DNA from: Ciona intestinalis
Lineage: Eukaryota > Chordata > Ascidiacea > Phlebobranchia > Cionidae
Length of the DNA stretch: 64,000 nucleotides
Assembly: GCF_000224145.3 (NCBI RefSeq)
Contig: NC_020176.2
Coordinates: 3,555,826-3,619,825 of the forward strand
Direction: 5' to 3'
Below the pieces are notes generated by a model. That model searched no databases and was not told the DNA's origin. It saw nothing but the letters and a program-made list of their open reading frames with translations. Below, piece by piece: positions 35,922-48,100 of this stretch. The position numbers were made by a program, and so were the translations under genes. Every line of letters starts with the position of its first letter. Within the stretch, counting starts at the first letter, position 1.

Positions 35922-38900
35922 ATGAATAGCACATTAACACAAAATTTACCAAGGCAAGGCGGAACGATGCAGTTGGGATATTCTGACCCAGGAATGGTCA
36001 ATCAACCTGAAATAATGGCTGTCAATCAAAATGTCATGCCTGCCCAGATACCCCAAGTTCCTCCAGGGCAGATGCAGGGTGGTGGGACGATTCCATTATC
36101 ATTGTTGGTTGACTTTGTGGTCCACAAAACCTACCATGATATAACCGTCATGGCCGACCTGCTGCCGAGTAAATCGGACCTCGAAAGGAAAATATCGGTC
36201 GCTCAATTTGCGTCGAGATATCGCCAGCTTTTCATTCGCTTGTTTAGTCTTGTGAAATGGGCAAGCTCTGTGGACAAAGTTGTGAAATGTGGAGATATTT
36301 CTTCGTTTTTGGATCATCAGGTAATCAATACATTGTCCCCCTTTTTCCATTTGTATTACTGGCTTATACCAACTTCATAGATAATGTGTGACACACATGA
36401 TCATGTAAAAGTCTATATCTATAGTAAACATCACTGACCTATTTCCTGGGATTTGTCAGAGTAATCATTTATGTTTGTTAACTTCATGTAGATAATAAAG
36501 AATCAAGTTGTATAAAATTACCCTTATCTCTTAAATTTTAACTAGATAATTTTGTTTTCCTATCAGGCAATGTTGTTCGTGGATACAGCAGACAAGCTTT
36601 ACCAGCTTTCAAACCAGCTTGTTATCCAAGCAAGACTTCCTAACTTTTCTATTCCAACGGCTGTCGATGTTTTAACAAATGGGTCATATACAAGACTGCC
36701 CACTTGTATTCGGGACAGTGTAATTCCTCCAAAAGCAATACTTCCATCTGAAAGAAAAGCAACTTTAAAACGCATCCAACAAATTGTGCTCTTCCGTCTT
36801 GTTACTGAAGTGATACCACCTCAAATTAAAGATCTAGCAGTGGAAGGCGGAATCGTGCATCTAACTGTGCCGGGTAAATTCAAAGCATCTCTCACATTGA
36901 TGGGTGACAGTGACAATCTCCCATGGAGACTGATCAAGCTTGAGTTTCTGGTTCATGACAAAGAAGTTGGTGGTGGTCGCACCTTGGTCCACGATCTGCA
37001 GGTCAACTACATTCATGAGCTTGTACAATCAAGGTTGATCTCAAACAAAACCCCGTTTGTTGATTTGTTTGATATTCTTCACTCATTTAGTCTTTCACTT
37101 CAACTTGAGGTTTTGCAAGCACAAGCTGAAAGATCGCGGTCACGTTGGAATAAGTTTGTAAATGTTGAGGAATATTCTCCTGGTCAGAAGCTGCTTATGT
37201 CGTACTGGACGTTAAATGCAAACAAACCTGGGAAAACCCGGTACTCTGTCACTGTCCAACAATGTCCAACAGATTCAACCAAACCTCTTCAGGTAAGATT
37301 ATTTAACTTGTTTTACACATATAAGTCTGTAATGTTTATTACTTATAAATACCATTAGCAAAGTAAAGTTCCTAATAAAATTGCCTAATCCAGAGCAAAT
37401 ACTTTTAAGCTGCTTATATTTTAACCTAAACCAATATTAATTTTTTTAAAGATTTTTTTGATTACAGGTGATTCATACACCTAAACTGCCCCTGGATGAT
37501 ATCAAGTTAGTTGAAGCTGCTTCTCATATCAACCATCTGTCACTTGAGCAACTAACACACCAGGTTATGTACGTCCGCTCACTGCATTTCCTTCTTCAAG
37601 TGAAGGACATGCTTCATAAACACAGAAAGTAAGAGTTGTATGAATTATTTTGAACTAAATTGATGTAACAAAATATTAAAACGCTTGTTAAGTTGTAATT
37701 CATTATTTTTTGTTACAGAAAAGATCAATCCTACATTGTACGTAACTCTGTGGATCAACCAGTTATTTTGGTTGTCCCGTTATTGAATAATTCAGCACGG
37801 AACAGTTTACGAATATACGTGGATCTACAAACAGGGATGTTGGTTCCTTCCTTATATGGAGTGGATGTTAGTCAGCTTGAGAATGTAAGATGACTAGGTT
37901 TACATTAAGTTCTATGTTGTTTAAGTTTGTTTTTAACTTTTTTACAGCACTGGTGTTATTTTTTTAACCGAAACATGTAAAAAGAAATTCGTATGTTACA
38001 CATACTCTGTCATGTTTATATTAAAACTGACCAGAAAATCTGTAGTGTGGCTTAGACATGTTTACCTACCAGGCTATCATATTAGATATTACTGGCACTT
38101 TTAAGTTTTAACCAAACATTTTTTCAACATAAATAACTCATTTTGTAAACCACTTTATACAGTGATTAGGTTTGACTTTTTTACAATTTTTGACATTTTG
38201 TGGATTAACCTTTCAGATGGAAAAGGAAATCAATGAAAACCAGAAGAACCTCTTGACTTGGATATCTACATTACACTACCAGCTACTCAGGCAGTTGTGT
38301 AAAAATGCTGTACAACATTTACCAGTTGTTTATCTCGATATGGTGCCAGTTTTAGAGAAGTCTCCTGCTGTTAAAGGTTTTTAAAAAAACTTTATTATTT
38401 TGCCTAATCACCTTTATACATAACCACATAAATACTTTTCCAAGTTTTGCTTTAGATTACAAAAAGAAACACTATATTTTGACTAATAATCGTATACCTT
38501 CTAAGTTGTGGTCCATCAATTACTATTATTATTCTAAATTCTACCATACCTACCAGATGATCCTGGCAGGATTTACATCAGATTAAACCACCACCCCTCC
38601 TATTACCTCATTGTTGAATTTCACATTGCTGGAGAAACAAACAACAAATATAAACTCATGAAAACATCTTCTCCAACTGGATTTCAGAAGCTACAAAATC
38701 CCAGAGGGTTGGAAATTGACTCTGTGGTTGATTTGCATTATCTGTTTGATCAAACTGGGTAAGCTTTCATGAATATTAGGATATTTACTTAGTTCAAGAT
38801 AGGTTTTGGGCAAGTTTGGGGCCAAACAAAAGCTTGTATATTATCATCATTAAGGTTTCTGCTTTGTAATTTTGTGATTACTTATTTGAAATATTTGTCT

Positions 38901-40985
38901 ATTGACCAATGGAAACATTGAGTGCTTGTAAAAGCAGCCAAATTTTAAAGATGTAATTGTGCATATAGTTTTTTTGAAGACGTTATAATTTATACCCTTT
39001 ATTTGTACAACAGTAATTTGGCTTTCAGATTGGAAAAGAATGAAGATTGTGTAAAAGAGCTTATCAAAATGATCTCCATTTGTGAATCACGCATTCCATT
39101 TATATCTTTGCTGCAAGGCATAGCTGGTGAGGAAGGAATCATTCATCAAGGGGTTTATGAGGAGGAGAACTTGGCTCTGGTCTGCAAGCTTAAAACTCTT
39201 CCCAAAGTATCTGGAACAAACGAATTAACAACTGAAATCCTACATGATTCAATCTTAGAATGCAGTTTCCGAATTCAAGAGCGTATAACTCAAATGTGGG
39301 TCGCTGAAATCTTGATCAAGTCTTTGTTTCCCTCCAACGATGTGGGTGTCGATCGTGTAATGTTGACCTACGATGCTTTCGGTGGGCAAGCAAATAATCC
39401 CAAACCAAACGTGATCAAATCTTTCGTGGAGGATTGGTCTTGCATTGTACGTTTGTTTGGGCTGGCCTTTGCATACAAACAAGCTCAGAAGCAACACACA
39501 TCCCTGCCTGAGGTTCATTCCTACAATTACAAGTCAATAACCCTCAAATATGGTGCAGACTCTCAGTTCTTCGTCACCGTTAGTTGGTCTTCTCAGGAAA
39601 AGAAGTTTAAGCTATCCTTCGGCTGTTGTGGCCATAACTCTACCAGCAACGGTCATTGTATTACCCAGCATTACATCAGTGAAGGTTTTAATAGCGATCC
39701 AGACCTGGCAAAGTTGCTGTATGTATTGAAGGACACCAGTTCACCACTTCAATCCCTAACACGGCTTCCAACCACCCCCCTGTTGGGCGTGAACCAAAAA
39801 ATAACAATCGGGGAACAGATGTTCACTCTCACAGCTCAAACTGCTACTGTGGTTCGTGTGACTTTCTTCTCATCCTACAGCATTAATATTTACCTTCACA
39901 GTCATGGTAAGGTGAGCATACAGGACGGTGCGTTTTCCCAATTCGATTATTCTAAAGTTAAGAACGGTAGCATCCCAATACCTGGTCTATGCTCTTTCTT
40001 GAGTCGATTTCAAGAACAAAATGAAGTTCGTTACAAGTCGGACACTGAGAAAGACAACCCACCTTCTCCAGATCAAGCTGCATTAAACTCATCACAGAAT
40101 ATGTATGGCCTGGTGGATGTTACTCCTGCTTCATGGTCAGGATCCCAGCCCACTGTGCTCTCTCATGCAGGCCTACATTCACTTTGTTTGAAGGTTCCAA
40201 ACGTGCATCATACATCAGCAACACAGCTCGAAATGTTCTTCGCTGCAGCTATCGTGAAAAGGCATCTGGTGAAGTGTGTGCGCGCCATTGAAGTTGGGCC
40301 TGGTGTGCAGGCCATGATTGAAGGCGCAGACGATTCCTTGTCAGCTGTATTCATCGCACGATCTTTACAGTTCACTTGCCAGCCACACCCACAACACCTT
40401 CGTTTGGTTCTCTCTGTCCAGCGTGCCCAGCAAGAGAACTGGTCACAGGACGATCTGCAAACTCTGGAAAAATACTTCGACGCCCGTATCGCAGGCTCAC
40501 CGTACAGATACAACGTAGTAGCATCGTACGTTAACATGATCTTTGCACCTCCACATATTCTACGTGACTTCATTCACCTTATGCGATTGGAACTAACCGG
40601 ACGCAACGTCACAGCGATGCAGCCGAATATCAAATGGAACATGAGTCTCTGCCTCACCTCACCCCCGAGAGTCCCTCTACTGCTAGGTCAGCCTTCCATC
40701 CTCATAAAAGACAAGGTTCTCATGTTTGTCCAGTTAACGCAAGCGATCCAGCAAACCAACGCACCAGGTACAATCGTGGTGCCGTTTTTACATGAAAGAC
40801 AGAACAACTTGGTCCAAGTCCTTCCTCATGCAATGAGTGCTCAAACTCAACAAACTCGTAACTTGCAGCACGTCTCCAGCTTCCTAAAACGACTAGAGGA
40901 CATAAGAAACCAACAGACAATAAACGATCCTAATTACTTGACCGTCACTGTCCGGTATTTAATGGAGAATCTTACTTTCCCTTAA
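35922..40985 (+). CDS. MED14: Mediator complex subunit 14 (MED14), 1261 aa
   Basis: Seven exons: 35922-36320, 36567-37292, 37468-37628, 37719-37884, 38217-38376, 38557-38758, 39014-40985, totalling exactly 1262 codons (human about 1454). A Gln/Pro/Gly-rich leader is followed by the conserved block VVHKTYHDITVMADLLP, then QFASRYRQLFIRLFSLVKWA, SSFLDHQAMLFVDTADKL and GSYTRLPTCIRD. The large last exon keeps late motifs: NPPSP, then LEKYFDARIAGSPY, APPHILRDFIHLMRLEL, and the final MENLTFP. The Ser/Pro-rich linker of vertebrates is shorter here, which explains most of the length difference. MED14 is the scaffold linking head, middle and tail of Mediator in the nucleus. A strong acceptor (GTTTTTTCAG) lies 19 bases before the ATG. 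Exon 7 has a second in-phase acceptor 15 bases downstream. Confidence 0.95.
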
Positions 40986-41011
40986 CTGTTGTCATAATAC
41001 AATATTGAAAT

Positions 41012-41017
41012 AATAAA
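41012..41017 (+). other. Poly(A) signal AATAAA
   Basis: AATAAA 27 bases past the MED14 stop. MED14 and MINPP1 are tail-to-tail here with only about 350 bases between stop codons. Confidence 0.65.
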
Positions 41018-41336
41018 ATTCAATCTGGTTTCTGCTGAAATTGCTATTTTGTGGTTTTGTGTGCGAAGTGAAAGAATCAAGTCCTGTGTAAAGATAGATA
41101 AATAACCACAAACACAGTTTTTAAACATACAAGCTTTCTGTATTTAACATTAGCAGCAGCTGTAAATTAGAGCTAACAACCCATGTGGAAAAATCTATTT
41201 TCTGGGTCTATGCAATGCTGTTAAGCCTACAGAGTGGCATATTATGCATATATATAATGAAGTTAGCCTACATGCAGTAAATACATCAAATTTGAATGTA
41301 TATGGTATGCATGGCACGGGTATAAGGTATAAGGTC

Positions 41337-44300
41337 TTAATTGCGAACGCGACATATTTTCTCAAAGTTACATTCTTGTCTTGAACCGGGAATAAATTCC
41401 TCATATCTCCTTAAGAAATCCTGCATTGGGCAAAAGTAGTTGCCATCCCATTCTACAAACCTTGAACATGAAGGTGGCACCACCAGTTTCTCGTTATGGT
41501 AAACCTCCACAGAATATCTATCATTATTTGCCCTTGCGTTTTCGCACCTGTAAGAACAATCATTAACATTGAAAGACTTTTTAATCTGCTGTTTTTACTG
41601 CCAGATGTAATATATTTTAGGGACTGCTTAAAAAAGTCAGGATTCTGTCCATTGATTACCAACTTTTATTACCAGCAAACATATGAACTCACTTGTAAAG
41701 AACAAATGCAAGGTTCCCTGCGCTCGGTATAGTACGTGCTGATCGGAATCGTGTTTTCTGTCCGACGAAGTAATCACCGTTCCTTAGAGGGTTACCTGTC
41801 TGAAATGGGTTTAATTATTCATAATTTATTTTTAATGAAAGGTGGTACAAAAATAATGTGTCAATGTATTTATAAACTCTTGGTGCAAGGGTATTGCACT
41901 TGTTTTTTAACGGCACTTCTAACATTCATTTGCGCACCAACATTTTAACATTTTATATAATATAATGTTGTCTTACTTGAAATAATCCAAGATTTTCGCC
42001 GACAGAGAGTATTGTCGTCACGTGACCAAAACGGAAGGCTCCCATTGGATGATCTCCCCCGGTTCTGTCAGCCTCTACTGCATCATTTAAGTTTCCAATG
42101 ATGTCTTTTGCGAGAGGACAGCTCTGTTTGTATGTGACTTCATTTAGGCTAGTTCGCAGACCGGTCTCTTTCAAATCGCTTGCATATTCAAACCCTGGAA
42201 ATATGAATGTATTTACCCAAGGGCATGGCAATGACAGTCTTTATAACGCGGAAGTTTCCAAAGATATAACTTTGTCGGTAATTGTTTTTCCCTTTTTTGA
42301 CTGACAACTGGGCAACCCATTATAAATGACTACTGGGTTTCAGTTATGTCTGATAGATGTTTTTGTGCAAGAACACTCAAATCTACACTTGTGGCAGCTT
42401 TAAACATAATACAAACAAATACGACACTTCACCAAATTCAAAACTTACTTTTTAAATCTAAGCGGCTGAACAGTGAGCACCAGGGACCATTAACTGTCTC
42501 CACCCGTTGTTGGAGATAACAAATTTCATAAAATATAAAAACCAACTTCTTGGTGACAATGCTGACTGGAACACCAAGGCGAGTCGCAATCAGATTTCTT
42601 GCTCTGCCACCAAAACCTGTTTTAGGAAACGTTTACTTAGCCTGGATATACTCTATTTTAAAAAAAGTCATACATAGTCTCTCTCTCAGGTCATATAAAG
42701 TATGTTGTATTAATTTTAAGGCAACTTTATACATATATATTTTATCATATATGATGTTATATACCAAATATACAGATATTTTATTACGTTTGTGTAAAGA
42801 AAAAAAACTAATACTCTTTTAAGCACGCTTATTGTTGGTCTTAGTAATGGCGGAACAAATAGGGAGAAAATGTTTAAGAAATCGTTATGATTAAAATACC
42901 TCGATTTCTTAAAAAAAATCTGTTGAATTGTAAAAATCGTTCATCATTGTCGAAAACTTGGGTCTGATATTTCAGGCAATTTTTGTAGGATCGAATTATT
43001 GAAGAAGTTACATTTTTTCCTTCTACCTGATTGAAACAATGAGTGGTACTTGAGTATTATGCAGTAAATGTTACAGTAAAGTGACTTGAACCTCTAGGTT
43101 AGCTTCATTTGTTCTTTGACCCAGAATTTCTTCCGCAAAAACTTGCATGGAGTCAATAGTTCGAGGAAAATCAGAACTCAAAAAGCTGCAAAGAAGTAAT
43201 CTTATGTTAATAAACCATCATTTTGTACTAATATGAATAACTCTGCTTCCTGTATGTCTACAATCTGCTTGCACTGTGTCTATCTAGATTCTTTATCTTT
43301 AATAACTTTTACATAAACAAGCCTTAAAACAGTGTATAACATGTGAAACCCTATATTGGGTTGCATTCCATCAGATCTTTATCATGGTTACGTCACCTGT
43401 ATTTATTTGGCTTGGCATTTTCTGGGAAAAGCTCCGGCAGCATCCTTTTAAACCTCCTTGCGATTCCTCTAATCTCCTCATCCCCGTAATCGGTTTGGTT
43501 TCGGTTTATCGATGAATTCGTCCAAACTCTCCAATTACGAAGAGCCTAAATATAAATACTCAAGCGATTATTAGATGGTAAAAGTCACCCACTAAGTCAC
43601 ATTCATGTGGTAACTTGTAAGAACACACGTGGTGTATAAAACAGAGCACCTGTGTTATCACGACTGTCGTTGCCCTGCCATGTCAGGATAAAGGGGTTTA
43701 ATTCATTAGGAATAGGAACCCATTTATTAACGATCGAATGTAGTGTTAAAAACTATAGGTAGAAATATGTTGCTTTTATTACAAAGCAAGCGAAGATCTC
43801 ACTTGAATATCTTTACTGCAGAGAGTTGCCGTGCCAAGTGTATTAATCTGCCTTGCCAATTGAAAAAGACGTTGATTCTTGGCATGAATACCTTTGTGTG
43901 GGTACCTTGAACCATGTCTTGCTACTATGTAGACGTACAATGGTCTGCAACCTACAGGTGTGTATAATAATTAGTTAAATATATTTTTGTTATTTTGACT
44001 ACTATGCTCAGTGTCTGAAGTCAGTGTCTTAGCATTTTACAAAATAACAATTGCTGCAAACTTTTGTAACTTTTTTGGACTCTTCTGATCAAGCTTCGGG
44101 TCCCATATTAAAGGGACCCAGTGGGGCCCAGTATTGGTTAGTAAGCACTATGAATATAACACTAGAGTACAAAGTGGAATTATAACTCACCTCTCATGTG
44201 TGCTCGTGTCTTTGGTAGTTCTCCTCGTACATGTTTGTATAATGTCCTCGAGCCAAAGTAAGGATAGAAGTTTGATCCGTACTTTGGGTCATCTGAGCAA

Positions 44301-44386
44301 AGACTCACAGGTTGGGCATCTTGACAAATGAATGTCCTGAAAGTGCAGATGAGCAGAAATAACGACACTGCAAGAAAATCCCTCAT
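41337..44386 (-). CDS. MINPP1: Multiple inositol polyphosphate phosphatase 1 (MINPP1), 472 aa
   Basis: Nine exons: 44191-44386, 43803-43951, 43397-43545, 43092-43185, 42900-43026, 42449-42616, 41977-42194, 41693-41799, 41337-41547, totalling exactly 473 codons (human 487 residues). MRDFLAVSLFLLICTFRTFI is a clear signal peptide. YPYFGSRTLYKHV matches the family N-terminus. RHGSRYP (77-83) is the histidine acid phosphatase active-site motif. FLSSDFPRTIDS and SPWC-like NGPWCSLF follow. The second catalytic motif, usually HAE, reads HVT (352-354), so the expected proton-donor Glu is missing. No ER-retention tail is visible (ends ICRVRN). Known family role: dephosphorylates InsP6/InsP5 and 2,3-bisphosphoglycerate in the secretory pathway. 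Exon 8 acceptor choice (TTTCAG|ACAGG) is forced by frame. Confidence 0.92.
42295..42360 (+). repeat. SINE-like body fragment
   Basis: GGGCAACCCATTATAAATGA and CTACTGGGTTTCAG match the body of the 33687 element. It lies in a MINPP1 intron. Confidence 0.45.
43588..43690 (-). repeat. SINE-like head fragment (reversed)
   Basis: The reverse complement reads CATGGCAGGGCAACGACAGT, ACACAGGTGCTCTG, then TACAAGTTACCACATG and TAGTGGGTGAC, the head of the SINE-like family. It is in MINPP1 intron 2 (43546-43802), in the same orientation as the gene. Confidence 0.55.
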
Positions 44387-45131
44387 TTTAACCAATGTTT
44401 TTCGGTATACAACTGCTTAGAGTTAGTGTTGCAGCAATTGACGTTGAAACGATTGCAACAGAACTTAATACAGTTTGATTACTTCCAGCGGGCTTCCATG
44501 GCTTTCACACGTATTTCAAACTCAATAATAAATGTAGTTGTTAGTTTTTCGCCGAGGCATTTCAGTGCATTTGGTTTGAATAGTCCGTATCACCGCATTA
44601 TTGGTTCCGGTATCCGAAAGAACAACCACTTTAGCATCCGGTGGAAAACCGAGGGGATTTCAAATGTGTCCTGTTACGTGTTGTAGCTTATATGGTATCT
44701 ACTACCAGTAACCAAATGTATTTTCCAAACTGGCTTCCCTTAACTGTTCATAGCATTTCGCTGCAAAAGATGAGTCGCATCAAACAACCGCACATACCAA
44801 ATGACGAAAATATAAATCATTCAGAAATATTGGGAAATATGTAGTTAGCTGTAGAAAATACAGTTCTTTGAGAATATAGACTAGCTTTCAAGTTCAGTAA
44901 ATTTGTAAACGCTGCTGGTCTCTTCCAACGCTTACGACGTTTTTAGTCCCCACCAACGCCTGCGACGAATTTTTCTATGAGCTTTCTAGTTACGAGAAAG
45001 GGGAAACCCCATGTAATTTCGACTGGCATTACATGTGGAATTAAGTTGCTGCGTTAAAAAACCTAGGATATTAAAACAGAGTACAATTTGTACCATAGTC
45101 CATATAAAAATACATTGGTTTAGTGTGTATC
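44387..45131. promoter_or_regulatory. Divergent spacer, MINPP1 / CEBPZ
   Basis: 745 bases between divergent start codons. A short open frame (44426-44686 plus) has no family features. CCAACGCTTACGACG / CCAACGCCTGCGACG form a short repeat near 44925-44970. Shared promoter is an inference. Confidence 0.4.
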
Positions 45132-48100
45132 ATGATTCGCGATAAGAAAATGAAGAAAAAGTTCGGAAAAACTGAAACAAATTCAGATGGTTTAAACTTG
45201 GATGACGTCATTGCTCTTGGTGGTGACGAAGAAGATTTTAAGTTGCTCCAAGATGTAGATAACGGAGAAAATACTGTTATTAAAACTACAGATACTTTTA
45301 AAGTAAGTAGTTTTGGGATAATTTACTACAGAAAGTTAAATTTGTTTAGCCAGAAGCCATATAATAGGTGTATAGGGTGACATCACGATTTTGGATTGTT
45401 TTAAACATCATATGTCATAGCGCCAAATCAAGTCGTTTAGTGCATTAAAACGTCATCCTATATCCTCTAAAAAAATTAAAAATGTGATACCTATGCCAGA
45501 TATAGAATATCATGCTGTGTAGTTTAGAGACTTACATGGTGTACGACGTGGAGAAAAACACAAATATGTTTGTTTATAGGATGATGAATTCAGCAACTTG
45601 ATATCTGAGCTTGGTTTTGAAAAGTATCAAGAACCTGTTGTAACCGAAGCAGACAAAAAGAAATCTTCTAAAAATGTCAAAGATAAGAAAGTATCGGCTT
45701 CAACAAAATCTGAAGACCTTCGTCCTCTTCCAGTTGACCTAAATAAGATGCCGACTCGACTCTTGGTTAAAACCACAACTCTGTGGCACGAACTTTTCCA
45801 AGATGAGCCAGCTGCTAATATATCGAATGAGCAACCTTACCTGAATGTGTTGAAGCAATACGCTGGCAAGTTGTTTGATAATGAGGTGCTTCTTTTCAAG
45901 AAGAAAGCTTCTTTGGATGGAAATGTAAAAAAATCCGGGAATGCTCAATGGATGAATACAGTTGCTAAAGCAGGTATGTATATGTGGTGTGTAAGCATTT
46001 ATGTTGACTAATACACGCTATGGTGCATTCAACCTTATCAAAACTTTAGGTAGCAATAGCACAGTAATTATGCTAAAATATGAAACTGTAGTAATAGATG
46101 TGAAAATTAACCAATAATATAATATGAACCAGTACATCACTGCTTGTAACAATGTTTTATTTGTTTGTGGTTTTTATTTTATATTGATTTCCACAGGAAC
46201 TTTGTCCGATCGTGTTGCTGCTTTGTCTCTCATGGTCCAGGAAGCTCCTATTCATAATTTCCATTCTCTTGAGCTTCTCTCTAATATGGCAAAGAAGAAA
46301 GGAAGGAGGGAAGCTATTATGGGTCAGTTGTTATAACTGAAAACTCACACAAGTTTTAACTCTAGTGTATAACTTTATTAAAACATTTACATATATACAA
46401 TATACAAACATACATAATTTAAACACATATTTTTTAAAGTGAGCAAATTGGTTTGATTTTTTGGTACTTAAAATAATAGTGGATGATGAACCAAGTGTGT
46501 CGTGCACATCAGGCTTCTGGTGTGCTGCATTGTGGGGTTTAACTCATACAGAGTACGGTATAAATTTATTTCCACCTTACAACACAGGCTTGGAAGCAAT
46601 ACGAGACTTGATGCTCGGTGATTTGTTGCCTGTTGGAAGAAAACTACGGCCGTTCAGTCAACAAGCCATCAATGTTATGACGCTGTCTTTACAGGTTAGC
46701 AGTGTAGAGTAAATCACCTACAACAACCTTGCTAATATATTCAAAGGGCTATGGTTATTGAATGTGTTTTGCTTTTAACTGACCACCAATGAATGTGAAA
46801 AGCTATTTTGTTGCTGCTGTTATAATTAGTGAATTTTTTCATGACAACAATCTTTTATAGAATATAATTAGAATATAACACACATTTTAAAGTCAATTTT
46901 CATTAGATTTTGTTATTAATCAAAGCAAGTATCTCTTTTTAACTTAGTTGGTTTGGAATACTTACCAACCTTCATAACTACCCAGGCAAAAGATGGAAGT
47001 GGTGAATGGTCACTAGAGTCGTGCAGGAGAAGATTAATTATCTGGATATTTGAGCATAAGTTGAAATTAATCTTTGCTTCAATAGTTGAGCACCTTACCA
47101 CCATGTCGCATGATGCCATGGAAGTATCAAAAACTAAAGGTGAATTTAATGAATAAAAATAGTATATATAGGTGTAACAATAATATTAGATAATGTGTTT
47201 GGTAAATAAAACATTCCTGCTTAAACCTATTACAAATGAATAAGGTGAATCAGAACACTTTAAATATGTGACTACCATTGTCCAATATACATTAATGCAT
47301 GTTAACTTATAACTCCGCTCTATATTTCATGACCACAGCAATGTCGGTGGCGTTGGAACTTCTACAAAGCAAACCCGAGCAAGAGAAAGCTCTTCTGTCA
47401 CTCATTGTTAACAAACTTGGAGACCCAAAGTAAATATTTTATATATATATAAAAATGTTACTGACTGGCTCTTGTTTTCAAAAACAGCTCTCCTGGCATT
47501 AGTTGTGTTTTGACGTCCTATATAGGCGTCTTCTTCAGGGTGAATGAATGAACATTGTGAAGTGTTTTATTTTAAAAACATTCCTTCCGTCCAATTTAAT
47601 TAACGGAATTATTCAAATTATTAAATGCAAATATAAACTTCAGATTTAAGATTGCCTCGAAATCTCTACACATGCTCAACTGTGTTGTTGCGCAACATCC
47701 AATGATGCAAGAGATCATTGTGACCGAGGTTCGGGACCTTCTACTTCGACCAAACCTTGCAGCTCGTGCCCAATATTATTGCATTTGTTTCCTTAGTGCT
47801 CAGATGCTTTCACACGAAAGGTAAAGTTTCATTTTTTGTTTTGTTTGATTGACCGAAATACTCTGTGTGTTTTGTGTATAAGAAGTCACCCATGTTATAA
47901 CTCGACAGTAAGCATTAGGTGTATGAATACACCATGTGTGTCTGGTGTATAAGAAGACACCCATGTTGATGTTATTACTGAGCAGTGAGCATCATATGTA
48001 TGAATACACCATGTGTGCCTGGTGTAAAAAAACAATTGTATTATGACTTGACAGTCCACACAAGGTGCATAAACACAACATGCCAATTAGCTTAGTATAA

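Noticed and set aside
40208-40573. 121-residue minus-strand frame
   Set aside because: Antisense to the conserved last exon of MED14.
44426-44844. Two open frames in the MINPP1/CEBPZ spacer
   Set aside because: No domain, no codon pattern, no splice continuation. The position suits a promoter region better.
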